The notes: generated by a model from the letters alone, not told the origin. A stretch of DNA of 64,000 nucleotides from Candidatus Nitrohelix vancouverensis (GCA_015698305.1 CP048620.1:832557-896556), one strand, 5' to 3'. Shown: positions 33,150 through 42,581, numbered from the stretch's first letter. Made by a program: numbers and translations.

Positions 33150-34979
33150 ATGCCAGTTGCTGAAGAAAAAGAACAAGCGACGGATAAGCAAAAGGGAACT
33201 ATTAAAATTACCGTGTGTAAAAGCCTGAGCGGCATCGCCGAGGGCGCGGAGAAGGTCTACGCGGAATTTGAAAAGCAGATCGCGGCCATGGGCGCCAATG
33301 CGGAGATGGGCGACAAGAATTGCGAAATGGGCCAGGTGGGTTGCCGGGGCTATTGTAGCCGCGACGTGCTGGTGGATGTATACGTTCCCGGCGAACCGCG
33401 CGTGACTTACGAAAAAGTGAAGCCGGAAATGGTCTCTTCCATTCTCAAGGATCATATTGTTGGCGGTAAAGTTTTCAAGAAGGCCGCGTCGAAAGAGGAT
33501 TATTACGAAACGCTTGGCAAGCAACAGCGCGTTGCCATGGAATTCGGCGGCGCCATCGATCCTGAGAATATCGACGAATATATCTCGGTGGGCGGTTACG
33601 AGGCTTTGAAGAAAGTTCTCAAAACCTTCAAACCGGGCGAAGTGATTGAAGAGATTAAAAAATCCGGTCTGCGCGGCAAGGGCGGCGGCGGATTCGTCAC
33701 CGGCGTGAAATGGGAAAAAGCGGCGACGGCTCCAACGGATGACCTGGGCACGCGCTACATCATGGTGAACGGCGACGAGGGCAACCCGGCGTCTTATATG
33801 GATCGCTCCATCATGGAGGGCTGTCCGCATCAGGTGGTCGAAGGTCTGCTGATCGGGGCTTACGCGATTCAGGCGACGGAAGGCATCATCTATACGCGAT
33901 CGGATTACACCATCGCCGTGAAGCGATTGAACAAGGCTCTGGAGCAGGCGCGCGAGCGCGGTTTCCTCGGCAAGAATATCATGGGTTCGGATTTCAGCAT
34001 CGACGTTCGCGTTCACGAGGGTATGGAATCCTTCATCAACGGCGAATCGACGGCGCTGATGCAGACGGTGGAGGGCAAACGCCCGATGCCGAAGGCGCAA
34101 CCGCCGCATTCCTGCAACAACGGTTTGTGGGGTCGACCGACTTTGCTGAACAATGCGGAGACCTGGTCTACGGTTCCGGCGATCATCCGCAAGGGCGCGG
34201 ACTGGTACGCGGGCATGGGACCGGACAACGCCAACGGCTGTAAGGTCTGGGCGATCTCTGGCAACATCAAATACAATGGTTTGATGGAGCTGGACATGAA
34301 CACCACCTTCAAAGACGTGATCGAAGATTATTGCGGCGGCATTCAGAAGAAGAAGGCGCTGAAGGTCATTCACGCGGGCGGCGTTACGGGCGGTTTTCTG
34401 CCTCCTGAGATGGCGGACACGAAAACCGATTACGAGAGCTTGCTGAACGCGGGCGTCATCATGGGTCAGGCGAGTTTCGCGGCTTACGATGAATCGGCTT
34501 GTGTGGTCGATCTGGCGAAATTCTGTATCGGCTTCAACGAAGCAGAAACCTGCGGAAAATGCACGCCTTGCCGTATCGGGCTGACGCTGATCCGCAACAA
34601 GCTGGATGATATTTCCGAAGGTCGCGGCAAGATGGAAGATCTGGAAGATCTGAAAAATCTGTGCGAAGAGATCAATGTGACCTCCTTGTGCGGTCTGGGC
34701 GAAACGGCGGTGCATGCGGTATTGACCGGCATCAAGTATTTCCGCAAGGAATACGAGCGTCATATCGTCGACCAGATCTGCGACGCGGCAAAATGCACGG
34801 GTCTTTACCATTATGTGGTCAAGGAAGATGATTGTGTCGCCTGCGGCGCCTGCATCAAGCCTTGTCCGACCGGGGCTATCACCGGCGGCACCCGTAAAGA
34901 AGCGGCGCATATCGACATGGATCTTTGCATCAATTGCAACGCCTGCTATCAGGCTTGTAATTTTCTCGCGATTCTGTAA
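33150..34979 (+). CDS. NuoF/HydB-like NAD(P)H flavoprotein with Fe-S clusters
   Basis: This 609-residue protein belongs to the family of electron-transfer subunits related to NuoF, HndC and HydB. Residues 1-95 form a thioredoxin-like [2Fe-2S] domain with C23, C58, C65 and C69. The NuoF core binds NAD(H) and FMN: SGLRGKGGGGFVTGVKWEKA and VNGDEGNPASYMDRSIMEG. A [4Fe-4S] site follows (ETCGKCTPCR with SLCGLGETA). The C-terminus has a double ferredoxin (CVACGACIKPCP and CINCNACYQAC). The usual second cysteine of the N-terminal CxxxxC motif is Ser27. DPENIDEYISVGGYEAL is typical of HydB/HndC. In other organisms these proteins work with hydrogenase or ferredoxin partners; none is encoded here. Confidence 0.9.
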   Translation: MPVAEEKEQATDKQKGTIKITVCKSLSGIAEGAEKVYAEFEKQIAAMGANAEMGDKNCEMGQVGCRGYCSRDVLVDVYVPGEPRVTYEKVKPEMVSSILKDHIVGGKVFKKAASKEDYYETLGKQQRVAMEFGGAIDPENIDEYISVGGYEALKKVLKTFKPGEVIEEIKKSGLRGKGGGGFVTGVKWEKAATAPTDDLGTRYIMVNGDEGNPASYMDRSIMEGCPHQVVEGLLIGAYAIQATEGIIYTRSDYTIAVKRLNKALEQARERGFLGKNIMGSDFSIDVRVHEGMESFINGESTALMQTVEGKRPMPKAQPPHSCNNGLWGRPTLLNNAETWSTVPAIIRKGADWYAGMGPDNANGCKVWAISGNIKYNGLMELDMNTTFKDVIEDYCGGIQKKKALKVIHAGGVTGGFLPPEMADTKTDYESLLNAGVIMGQASFAAYDESACVVDLAKFCIGFNEAETCGKCTPCRIGLTLIRNKLDDISEGRGKMEDLEDLKNLCEEINVTSLCGLGETAVHAVLTGIKYFRKEYERHIVDQICDAAKCTGLYHYVVKEDDCVACGACIKPCPTGAITGGTRKEAAHIDMDLCINCNACYQACNFLAIL

Positions 34980-35004
34980 ACGCAGAGCGTTTTACGATTT
35001 TACG

Positions 35005-35047
35005 ATCCCGCCCTGGCCTCCTCAGGAGGCTGTGGCGGGATTTTTTT
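35005..35047 (+). terminator. Rho-independent terminator of the NuoF-like gene
   Basis: ATCCCGCC (35005-35012) pairs with GGCGGGAT (35034-35041), with an inner CCTCC/GGAGG stem and a T-run from 35041 to 35047. It lies about 25 bases after the stop codon. Confidence 0.9.
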
Positions 35048-35131
35048 ATGGCCCCGAGTTATGTCATCAGTTTTAAAATAGGATCTGTTTGACATGAGCT
35101 GTTTTGCTGACAGGCCGGGTTGAACCTGAAG

Positions 35132-36058
35132 ATGGAACTTACAATTTTGCAATTCACAGCGACGGATGCAGATGCCGGGATGCGTTTGGACGTCTTCCTG
35201 GCGGAAGCGCAGAGCGAGGTAACGCGTTCGCAGATCAAAAAATGGATCGACGCGGATCGGGCGCTGGTGAACGGTCGGGCGGAAGCGGCGCGTTACAAAT
35301 TGAAGGCGGGCGACGCGGTCTGTCTGGAGCCGCCGCCGCTGGCGCCTTCGCAGACCCTTGCCGAGTCGATCCCTCTTAAAATCCTCTTTGAAGACGAGCA
35401 TTTTCTGGTGATCGACAAACCGGCGGGCATGGTCACGCATCCGGCGCCGGGGCATTCCGGCGGCACGCTGGTCAACGCGCTGTTGCATCATTGCAAGGAC
35501 TTACCGGGCATCGGCGGCGTCGAGCGTCCGGGCATTGTGCATCGCCTTGATAAAGAAACGTCCGGTCTGGTGGCGGTTGCAAAAACCAATGCGGCGCTCA
35601 ACCATCTGGCGGGCCAGTTCAAGAACCGCACGATTCAAAAGGTGTATCTGGCGCTGGCGCAGGGACGCTTCAAGGAAGCGCGGGGGAAAATAGATTCCAG
35701 CGTCGGACGGCACAAGGGAGACCGAAAGAAAATGACAGCGGGCGCGGTGGACGGTCGGGAAGCCGAGACCTATTACGAAGTGAAGGAACAGTACGATCTT
35801 TTCGCCTGGCTCCGTTTGTTTCCCAAAACCGGGCGCACGCATCAGATTCGCGTGCACCTGGCATCCATCAACCACCCGGTTCTGGGCGATAAACTTTATG
35901 GCGGCAGGATGGACCCCCGTCTCGGGCGCCTGTCGCGCCATGCTTTGCATGCCCACCGTTTGGAATTGAACCACCCCGCTACGGAAGAGCGAATGCTATT
36001 TGAGTCGCCTTTCGCCCCAGACCTGGAAAGCTACCGGCTCCGGGCGACCAAAAGCTAA
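35132..36058 (+). CDS. rluD: 23S rRNA pseudouridine synthase, RluD family
   Basis: RluD isomerises uridines in helix 69 of 23S rRNA. An N-terminal S4 domain (about 10-70; RLDVFLAEAQSEVTRSQIKKWI, then ALVNGRAEAARYKLKAGD) is followed by the synthase domain, with the catalytic aspartate in HRLDKETSGLVAVAKT, plus GGTLVNALLHHC, RPGIVHR and LFPKTGRTHQIRVHLASINHPVLGDKLYGG. The length (308) is normal. I start at ATG 35132; a TTG at 35120 is possible. The stop is just before the candidate origin. Confidence 0.95.
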   Translation: MELTILQFTATDADAGMRLDVFLAEAQSEVTRSQIKKWIDADRALVNGRAEAARYKLKAGDAVCLEPPPLAPSQTLAESIPLKILFEDEHFLVIDKPAGMVTHPAPGHSGGTLVNALLHHCKDLPGIGGVERPGIVHRLDKETSGLVAVAKTNAALNHLAGQFKNRTIQKVYLALAQGRFKEARGKIDSSVGRHKGDRKKMTAGAVDGREAETYYEVKEQYDLFAWLRLFPKTGRTHQIRVHLASINHPVLGDKLYGGRMDPRLGRLSRHALHAHRLELNHPATEERMLFESPFAPDLESYRLRATKS

Positions 36059-36888
36059 GACTTCTGCAGATTTCCGGCGGCGAATGTCGCATGCGTTTTA
36101 AACGAATTTTGGCGTTGTTTGTCCTGCGTCTGAGTTTTCCCCAAGGGCTGTGGAAAACTTGTGGATAAGCCTGTCTCTCCCTTTGAAATTTCATAACTTA
36201 GGGAGATTTTGAGTATATGGAGCGTTTAAAGGCGCATGGCTTAATATACGATTTTACAAGCATTTGTGGAATTATTGGGTCTGGTTTGTTATTAAAGCGT
36301 TTTAGCTGTTGACAAATTTTTTTTTATCCACAGTTTGAACAATAGTAGACAAAATGGCTTTGATTCTGGCTCAAGCGGCCCAAATATCCTGTCGGAATTT
36401 TGACGCTATTGTGAGGGTTTAACCGCAACAAATTTGTTAGGATTTGGTTAGGGGCGCTTGAGTCCTTCCCTAGAATGTGGGAAAAACTCCCGTCAGAATT
36501 TTTGACGGCGGTTGGGAGTTCCTAAGCGAAGGGGAAAGACGGAACCGAATCTTGGCTCCTCGAAACAAGCCTGTATGAAGCCCTTTGACCGAGGTCCTTA
36601 AAATTTGAGAATCCCGGACATCGCGAGCTGGAGGATCGAAGGAATCTATTTTGAGATGTCTTTGGCCCCTCGCGCAGGTTTTTCCACAGACGATGTGAAT
36701 AGTTTGTGGAATAAATTCGCAAGGCTTAGGAAAGACGGGGACATGCGCCGCAAAGGCCAATCTGCACAACTTCTGCCCAGTTTTTTAAAACGTTTAAAAG
36801 CAATCTGTTATAATGTCCGCGTGAAATTGCATTCAATGGCAGGTTCAACCCGGCTGAAGTCTCTCCTTGCAGGTATGCGCGTCCGACT
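36059..36888. other. oriC: Candidate replication origin (DnaA box cluster)
   Basis: This 830-bp gene-free region holds several DnaA boxes. Two are perfect: TGTGGATAA (36160-36168, minus orientation) and TTATCCACA (36324-36332, plus). One-mismatch boxes are TGTGGAAAA (36149-36157), TTTTCCACA (36680-36688) and TGTGGAATA (36705-36713), and TGTGGAATT (36265-36273) is weaker. The first two boxes are 11 bp apart, one helical turn. An AT-rich run (about 36305-36327, TTGACAAATTTTTTTTTATC) adjoins the second perfect box and could be the unwinding element. No dnaA or dnaN gene is in the window, so the site could instead be a DnaA-titration locus. Confidence 0.65.
36784..36814 (+). promoter_or_regulatory. 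Extended -10 promoter of rodA
   Basis: TGTTATAAT (36806-36814) is an extended -10 element (TG-N-TATAAT). A poor -35 (TTTAAA near 36784) is present. The start codon of rodA is 75 bp downstream. Confidence 0.6.
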
Positions 36889-37989
36889 ATGATCAATCCC
36901 AGACAATTATCTAATTTTTGCTGGTGGTATTTTTTGCTGATATTAGGAACCGCGCTTGTCGGCGTGGTTTTTATATACAGCGCCAACCACGGTCGACCCG
37001 AAGAATTTTTCAGGAATCTATATATCAAGCAGTTGTACTGGATCCTTTACGGTTTCCTTGTCATGCTGATTGCGATCCTTGTGGACTACCGCCTGCTGAA
37101 TCGTTACGCCTACCTGATATATTTTCTCACCCTGCTTGCGCTGGGCTATGTGTTGATCAACGGCGTGGTGGCGTCGGGCGCGAAGCGCTGGATTCATATC
37201 GGTCCCTTGACCTTGCAGGTTTCCGAGTTTGCCAAGTTTGCTTTGATCATTGCGCTCGCGAAATTTTTTGAGACGACAAAAATGCAGGGCCAGTACCGTT
37301 TGTTTGATTTGTGGATACCGGCCTTGTTGACGCTCATCATCGCCTTGATGATTGCGGCTCAACCGGATCTGGGCACGGCGCTGGTTTTGTTTTTTATCTT
37401 CGTTGTGTTCATCACTGCGATAGAGTTCGACTCGAAAACCCTGGTGAAATTATTTGTGACGGCCCTGGCAGTGACGCCTGCCTTATGGTTGTTTTTAAAA
37501 GATTATCAAAAAAGCCGATTGTTGACCCTGGTCAACCCGGAGCTGGACCCGCTGGGGGCGGGTTATCATTCGATACAGTCAAAAATTGCTATCGGTTCGG
37601 GCGGATTCTGGGGCAAGGGTTTGATGGCGGGCACCCAGAGCCGTTTGAATTTTTTGCCGGAAAAACACACCGATTTTATTTTCTCGGTTTTTGCGGAAGA
37701 ATCGGGCTTCATTGGCGTTGCGGTATTGCTGTCAGTCTACCTCATCATCATCCTGAAGGGATTGAACATTGCGTTTCGCGCCGGGGATCGTTTTGGCTTC
37801 CTGCTGGCGTTGGGGATCATTTGCTCCCTGACTTTCTACACCGTGTTTAATATTGGGATGACCATCGGTTTTTTCCCCATCACCGGCCTGCCCTTGCCCT
37901 TGCTGAGTTATGGCGGGTCTTCGTTGATAACCAATTTTTTTGCGTTTGGATTGCTATTGAATATCGAAATGCGCCGAACCGTGCATTGA
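36889..37989 (+). CDS. rodA: Rod shape-determining protein RodA
   Basis: RodA is the SEDS-family peptidoglycan glycosyltransferase of the elongation machinery and works with PBP2. The 366 residues have about ten membrane helices. Motifs are the N-terminal YSANHGRPEEFFRNLYIKQ, SGAKRWIHIGPLTLQVSEFAK (the SEDS signature), AQPDLGTALVLFF with its conserved aspartate, GSGGFWGKGLMAGTQSRLNFLPEKHTDFIFSVFAEE, and GLPLPLLSYGGSSL. RodA and FtsW share these; the length, N-terminus and lack of a long tail fit RodA. The usual partner mrdA (PBP2) is not beside it; here it follows the candidate origin. Confidence 0.93.
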   Translation: MINPRQLSNFCWWYFLLILGTALVGVVFIYSANHGRPEEFFRNLYIKQLYWILYGFLVMLIAILVDYRLLNRYAYLIYFLTLLALGYVLINGVVASGAKRWIHIGPLTLQVSEFAKFALIIALAKFFETTKMQGQYRLFDLWIPALLTLIIALMIAAQPDLGTALVLFFIFVVFITAIEFDSKTLVKLFVTALAVTPALWLFLKDYQKSRLLTLVNPELDPLGAGYHSIQSKIAIGSGGFWGKGLMAGTQSRLNFLPEKHTDFIFSVFAEESGFIGVAVLLSVYLIIILKGLNIAFRAGDRFGFLLALGIICSLTFYTVFNIGMTIGFFPITGLPLPLLSYGGSSLITNFFAFGLLLNIEMRRTVH

Positions 37990-38024
37990 CGAGCGCTGAA
38001 AGCTGTCCAATGGGACGGGCAACG

Positions 38025-38033
38025 TGCTATAAT
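38025..38033 (+). promoter_or_regulatory. Extended -10 promoter of rng
   Basis: TGCTATAAT (38025-38033) is an extended -10 element 63 bp upstream of the rng start. A matching -35 is not obvious. A similar TGN-TATAAT lies before rodA. Confidence 0.6.
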
Positions 38034-38095
38034 CGCTGTTTAAAAAAGACAAATTCGGTATTCAAATCTCCTATTTTTAGAATCAGTCGCACTCT

Positions 38096-39643
38096 ATGCA
38101 ATCAGAAATTCTGATCAATTCCAATGCGCGCGAAATTCGCGTGGCCTTGATGGAGAACAACCAGTTGGTCGAGTTGTTCATCGAACATCAACAGCATAAG
38201 GGCATTGTCGGCAACATATATAAAGGGACCGTTACCAAAATTCTGCCTGGAATGCAGGTGGCTTTTGTCGATATCGGTTTGGAGAAAGCCGGGTTCCTCT
38301 ATGTTGGCGATATCGACGTGCTCGACTTGCTGGATTTGGAAAGTCATGACGAAAGTTGCGTGCCTTTGAGCGACAGCGCGGAGACGGGCGCGGATCAGGA
38401 AAAATCCATGCGCAACATGAATCATGACATCCCCATTCAGGAGATTTTGAAGGAGGGGCAGGAGATCATGGTGCAGGTCGCCAAGAATCCGCTGGGAAGC
38501 AAGGGGCCGCGCATCACGACTTACATCACCCTGCCGGGTCGCTATCTGGTGTACATGCCGACGGTGGATCATATCAGCGTCTCTCGACGCATCGAAGACG
38601 AGGTTGAAAAGGAACGGCTGAAACAGGTGATCGCCGGGATAGGCAACCCGCACGAAGGTTATATCGTGCGCACCGCCGGCCAGGGTTGCGGCAACGAAGA
38701 TTTTCAACCCGATCTGAATTTCCTGCATCGGCTCTGGGGCAATTTGAAGGACATGCCGGGGAGCGACAACGGATCGCGTTTGTTATACGAAGATTTGAAT
38801 TTGATCTTTCGCTCGATCCGGGATTTGTTCACGCACGATGTGCAACGTCTGGTGATCGATTCCAGAAGCGCTTACGAAAAATGCGTTGAGTTTTGTTCGA
38901 ACTATCTGCCGCATCTGGCGGACAAGATTGAGTTGTATGAAGACCCGGCGCCCCTGTTCGACCACTACGGCATCGAAGTGGAGATCAACCGCGCGCTCGA
39001 CCGCAAAACCTGGCTTAAATCCGGCGGTTATATCGCCATAGACCAGACTGAAGCGCTGGTGGCGATCGACGTGAATACCGGTAAATTCGTCGGTCACAGC
39101 GATCCCGAAGAGACGATTCTTACCACCAATCTGGAAGCGGTGAAGGAAATCGTCTATCAGTTGAGATTGCGCAATATTGGCGGTATCATCATTGTCGACT
39201 TCATTGACATGGTCAAGGAAGAGAGCAAGGAGATGGTGTGGAACGCTCTCAACCAGGCGCTGAAAAGCGACCGTTCGCGCACCAAGATTCTGAAAATTTC
39301 AGAGATCGGTCTGGTCGAGATGACGCGCAAACGGGTGCGCGAAAGTCTGGTGCAGAATTTATGCGAACCCTGCTCCTATTGCGAAGGCGAGGGTTATATC
39401 AAATCCCCGTCGACGACCTGTAGCGAGATCATTCGCGCGATTCAGAAAATCGGATACATCCCTCAGTCCAAAAAGCGCATCGTCAATGTCGAGGTTCATC
39501 CGCAGATCTATGATTTGATGTTCGAAGAAGAAAGCACGTATCTGGAAGAGCTGGAAGAGATGTATGATTTGGAGGTTCTGTTCCAGGTCAATTTGAAACT
39601 ACACCGGGCCAAGTTCCGTGTGAGCGTTGCGGAGGCAGAATGA
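38096..39643 (+). CDS. rng: Ribonuclease G
   Basis: RNase G is an endonuclease of the RNase E/G family that matures rRNA and degrades mRNA. The 515 residues are standard. The S1 domain begins HKGIVGNIYKGTVTKILPGMQVAFVDIGLEKAGFLYVGDI (the first part shown in two pieces). Catalytic-domain motifs include FLHRLWGNL, EIVYQLRLRNIGGIIIVDFIDM (Mg2+-binding aspartates) and the zinc link CEPCSYCEGEGY. There is no long C-terminal scaffold, so it is RNase G rather than RNase E. The stop overlaps the next ATG (ATGA). Confidence 0.95.
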   Translation: MQSEILINSNAREIRVALMENNQLVELFIEHQQHKGIVGNIYKGTVTKILPGMQVAFVDIGLEKAGFLYVGDIDVLDLLDLESHDESCVPLSDSAETGADQEKSMRNMNHDIPIQEILKEGQEIMVQVAKNPLGSKGPRITTYITLPGRYLVYMPTVDHISVSRRIEDEVEKERLKQVIAGIGNPHEGYIVRTAGQGCGNEDFQPDLNFLHRLWGNLKDMPGSDNGSRLLYEDLNLIFRSIRDLFTHDVQRLVIDSRSAYEKCVEFCSNYLPHLADKIELYEDPAPLFDHYGIEVEINRALDRKTWLKSGGYIAIDQTEALVAIDVNTGKFVGHSDPEETILTTNLEAVKEIVYQLRLRNIGGIIIVDFIDMVKEESKEMVWNALNQALKSDRSRTKILKISEIGLVEMTRKRVRESLVQNLCEPCSYCEGEGYIKSPSTTCSEIIRAIQKIGYIPQSKKRIVNVEVHPQIYDLMFEEESTYLEELEEMYDLEVLFQVNLKLHRAKFRVSVAEAE

Positions 39644-39972
39644 AACTGTTTCTAAGGGCGTTGAAGCAAAAGCAGTCGCTTGTTCAGTTGTGTCTGGCGT
39701 TGGTATTGTGTCTGGGGCTTGCCGCTTGCGGCACGACGGGCCAGAAATTTGATGAGAATTTATTTGGAAGTATCGAAAACGGTAAAACCACTCAGAAAGA
39801 AATTCTGGACATGTTTGGACCGCCCTACCAGAAAGGTTTGGAGAACGGCGATTTCATCTGGGTGTATGAATACAATAAATATAATCTCCTGAGCGGAAAC
39901 GTCTCCAAGGATCTGCATATTTCCTTTGATCGTGATGGCATCGTCAAATCTCATCAATTCATGAGCAATTGA
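39640..39972 (+). CDS. SmpA/OmlA-like lipoprotein
   Basis: This 110-residue protein has a lipoprotein signal peptide with lipobox LAAC (cysteine near residue 30: LVLCLGLAACGTTG). The mature part (GKTTQKEILDMFGPPYQKGLENGDFIWVYEY) is the SmpA/OmlA (BamE-like) pattern, in which a short domain binds other envelope proteins. BamE-like lipoproteins are part of outer-membrane assembly, but this protein's actual partner is unknown. It overlaps rng by 4 bp. Confidence 0.83.
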   Translation: MKLFLRALKQKQSLVQLCLALVLCLGLAACGTTGQKFDENLFGSIENGKTTQKEILDMFGPPYQKGLENGDFIWVYEYNKYNLLSGNVSKDLHISFDRDGIVKSHQFMSN

Positions 39973-40007
39973 CCCATTCTGCCCGCCTTTTGACCTTAAT
40001 TTAACGC

Positions 40008-41441
40008 ATGTTCGGTTTCAGCCGAAGACAGCAAACCACCTTGCATCTGACCTGGTTTGCTTTCTTTTTGACCTTTGTGGCCTGGTTCAACATGGCCCCG
40101 TTCAATACGACATTGATCAAGACTCTGGGCTTCACACAGGCTCAGATCGATTTGCTGATGATCTGCAACCTGGCGTTGGCGATTCCCGCGCGTATTTTCA
40201 TCGGCGGTTTGTCGGATTATTATGGGCCGCGGATTGTTTTCAGCGGGTTGCTCGTCTATGCCGCCCTGGTTTGCGTCGCCTTTGGCCTGTCCCAGACTTT
40301 TGAACAGGTGTTGGCGACGCGCTTGCTGATGGGCATCGTCGGCGGCGGATTTGTGGTTGGGACGAAGATGATCTCCGACCATTTTCCCGACAACCGGATG
40401 GGACTGGCACAAGGAATCTACGCCGGCTGGGGTAATTTTGGCGCGGCGGCGGCGGCGTTTTCTCTGCCTGCAATCGCCTGGGCCTTTCCTGAAGAGACGG
40501 GTTGGCGGGTGGCGTCTTTCATTCTTGGCGGAGTTTGTTTGCTGAGCGCGGTCGCTTACTGGCATTACGCGGAAGACACCAACGGATTGCTCAAAGGGCA
40601 TCTGTCTTTCAACGGTTTCGCGATTGAGGTGGGTTCTCGTCGCGATTTCATTTTGCAAGCGTTGACCTTGTCGGCGATTTTGGGCGGGATGGTTTTGATC
40701 GTCTACAAACTGACCTACGCAGAATATCCTTTGCTTTCGCCTCGAGGCGGTTGGATTGCTTCGGCGGTTTTGTTCGGTTTGTATGCGTGGAATATAAGGA
40801 GCATTTACAATTTGAACAAGGGGCGCTTCAGCAATGGCGGCGGCGAATACGATTACGCTTTCAGTCAGGCGCTGATCCTCAGTCTGGTCTACGCCCTGAC
40901 CTTTGGCGCGGGGCTGGCGATCATATCCATTTTTCCAGAATTCCTGCAAATCACTTTTGGTTTGTCCGTGGTCGCGGCGGGAATCTTTGGCTCGACCCAT
41001 TCGGTATTGAATCTGATATCACGACCCGGAGGCGGTTGGATTTCGGATCAATGGGGTCGCCGCAAAACTTTGATAGGCGTTGTGTTTGGCGCCTTTGTGA
41101 GTTTGCTGGTGATGTCGCAGATATCCTCCGAATGGAGTTTGATCGCTTCTGTGATGGTGGGGATGCTGGCAGGTTTGTTTCTTCAGGCGGGCAATGGCGC
41201 TTGTTTCGCTATCGTCCCGCGCGTGCGTAAAGAATTGACGGGCAAGCTGGCAGGCCTGGTTGGCGCTTACGGCAATCTGGGCGGGATCATTTTTTTGACC
41301 GTGTACAGCCTGACGGACACAGAGGGTCTGTTCCTCAGCATGGCGGGCTTTGCATTGGCGGTTTTGGTCAGTTTATTTTTTTTGAAATCGGAGGAGCGTT
41401 TGTCTGCGGACAAGGCGCTTGCTGAAACGGTTCAGCATTAG
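40008..41441 (+). CDS. narK: NarK-type nitrate/nitrite transporter (MFS)
   Basis: This 477-residue protein has about 12 membrane helices and belongs to the NarK/NrtP nitrate/nitrite group of the major facilitator superfamily. The first helix contains WFAFFLTFVAWFNMAPF, followed by ARIFIGGLSDYYGPR (MFS loop) and TRLLMGIVGGGFVVGTKMISDHFP. The nitrate-signature-like segment is GNGACFAIVPRVRKELTGKLAGLVGAYGNLGG. It exports nitrite or imports nitrate/nitrite. Nitrite oxidisers carry several such genes. Upstream is the BamE-like lipoprotein, 35 bp away. Confidence 0.88.
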   Translation: MFGFSRRQQTTLHLTWFAFFLTFVAWFNMAPFNTTLIKTLGFTQAQIDLLMICNLALAIPARIFIGGLSDYYGPRIVFSGLLVYAALVCVAFGLSQTFEQVLATRLLMGIVGGGFVVGTKMISDHFPDNRMGLAQGIYAGWGNFGAAAAAFSLPAIAWAFPEETGWRVASFILGGVCLLSAVAYWHYAEDTNGLLKGHLSFNGFAIEVGSRRDFILQALTLSAILGGMVLIVYKLTYAEYPLLSPRGGWIASAVLFGLYAWNIRSIYNLNKGRFSNGGGEYDYAFSQALILSLVYALTFGAGLAIISIFPEFLQITFGLSVVAAGIFGSTHSVLNLISRPGGGWISDQWGRRKTLIGVVFGAFVSLLVMSQISSEWSLIASVMVGMLAGLFLQAGNGACFAIVPRVRKELTGKLAGLVGAYGNLGGIIFLTVYSLTDTEGLFLSMAGFALAVLVSLFFLKSEERLSADKALAETVQH

Positions 41442-41483
41442 AGAATTATATTATCTATTGAGAGAAAAGGGAGCGATTGGATT

Positions 41484-42581
41484 ATGGGATTCACCTGCGG
41501 CCTGGTAGGCCTTCCGAATGCGGGCAAATCGACTTTGTTTGGCGCGTTGACGCGAACCAAGGCGCAAGCGGGCAATTACGCCTTCACAACCATCGAACCG
41601 AACAGCGGCGTGGTTCCGGTGCCGGATCCGCGTCTGGACACGATTTCGCAATTCATCAAGGCGGAAAAAGTTGTGCCGACGCAAATGGAGTTTGTCGATA
41701 TTGCGGGGCTCATCAAGGGCGCGTCGAAGGGCGAAGGACTGGGCAACAAATTTCTCGGACATATTCGCGAGGTGGACGCCATCGCCCATGTCGTGCGTTG
41801 CTTCGACGACGGCAACGTGCCGCATGTGAGCGGAACCATCGACCCGGCCTCTGACATCGACACGGTCAACACGGAACTGATGATCGCCGATCTGGAAAGC
41901 CTGGAGCGTCGAAAAATTAAAATAGAAAAACTGGCAAAATCCGGCGACAAGGAAGCGCGCATGCAAGTGGCGGTGCTCGACAAGATCGTGTCTGCGCTGA
42001 ACGACAATCGGCCGGTTCGTTCGATCACTGATTTTAACGATGAAGAGAAACGGTATGTGAAAACGCTCACGCTTCTCAGCGCCAAGCCCTCGCTTTATAT
42101 TTGCAATGTCATGGACCCCGGCGATATCGAAAACGATTACGTTCAAAAAGTGAAAGAAATCGCGGCGCAGGACGGCTCTTCGCTGGTGGCGCTGGCGGGA
42201 AAAATTGAAGGCGAGATCATGGAAATCGAAGACCCGGAAGAACGCGCCATGTTCATGGAGGAACTGGGCTTGAAAGAAACCGGACTGGATCGGATGATCG
42301 CGGCGGGTTACGGCCTGCTCGACCTGGCAACCTTTTTCACCGCAGGCGGTAAGGAGAACCGGGCCTGGACGATCCGCAAAAACTCCAAGGCTCCGCAGGC
42401 GGCGGGGGTCATCCACACAGATTTTGAAAAAGGTTTCATTCGCGCCGAGGTCTATAGCCTCGACGATCTGGTTCAGTACAAGACGGAAGCGGGCATCAAA
42501 GAGGCGGGCAAACTGCGCGTCGAGGGCAAAGAGTATGTGGTCAAGGACGGCGACATTTTACATTTTCGCTTTAATGTCTAG
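41484..42581 (+). CDS. ychF: Redox-regulated ATPase/GTPase YchF
   Basis: YchF is an Obg-related P-loop ATPase that binds ribosomes. The 365-residue protein has LVGLPNAGKSTLFGALTRTKAQ (P-loop), a TTIEPNSGVVPVPDPRLD segment, DIAGLIKGASKGEGLGNKFLGHIREVDAIAHVVRCF, ICNVMD (variant of NKxD) and the C-terminal TGS-like domain with FFTAGGKENRAWTIRKNSKAPQAAGVIHTDFEKGFIRAEV. An AAGGGAG ribosome-binding site precedes the ATG. It is complete. Confidence 0.97.
   Translation: MGFTCGLVGLPNAGKSTLFGALTRTKAQAGNYAFTTIEPNSGVVPVPDPRLDTISQFIKAEKVVPTQMEFVDIAGLIKGASKGEGLGNKFLGHIREVDAIAHVVRCFDDGNVPHVSGTIDPASDIDTVNTELMIADLESLERRKIKIEKLAKSGDKEARMQVAVLDKIVSALNDNRPVRSITDFNDEEKRYVKTLTLLSAKPSLYICNVMDPGDIENDYVQKVKEIAAQDGSSLVALAGKIEGEIMEIEDPEERAMFMEELGLKETGLDRMIAAGYGLLDLATFFTAGGKENRAWTIRKNSKAPQAAGVIHTDFEKGFIRAEVYSLDDLVQYKTEAGIKEAGKLRVEGKEYVVKDGDILHFRFNV

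Noticed and set aside
33102-34910. A 602-residue open frame on the minus strand opposite the NuoF-like gene
   Set aside because: It is the antisense shadow of a well-supported flavoprotein gene. Its sequence shows no family motif and is rich in His and Arg, as shadows in GC-rich genes usually are.
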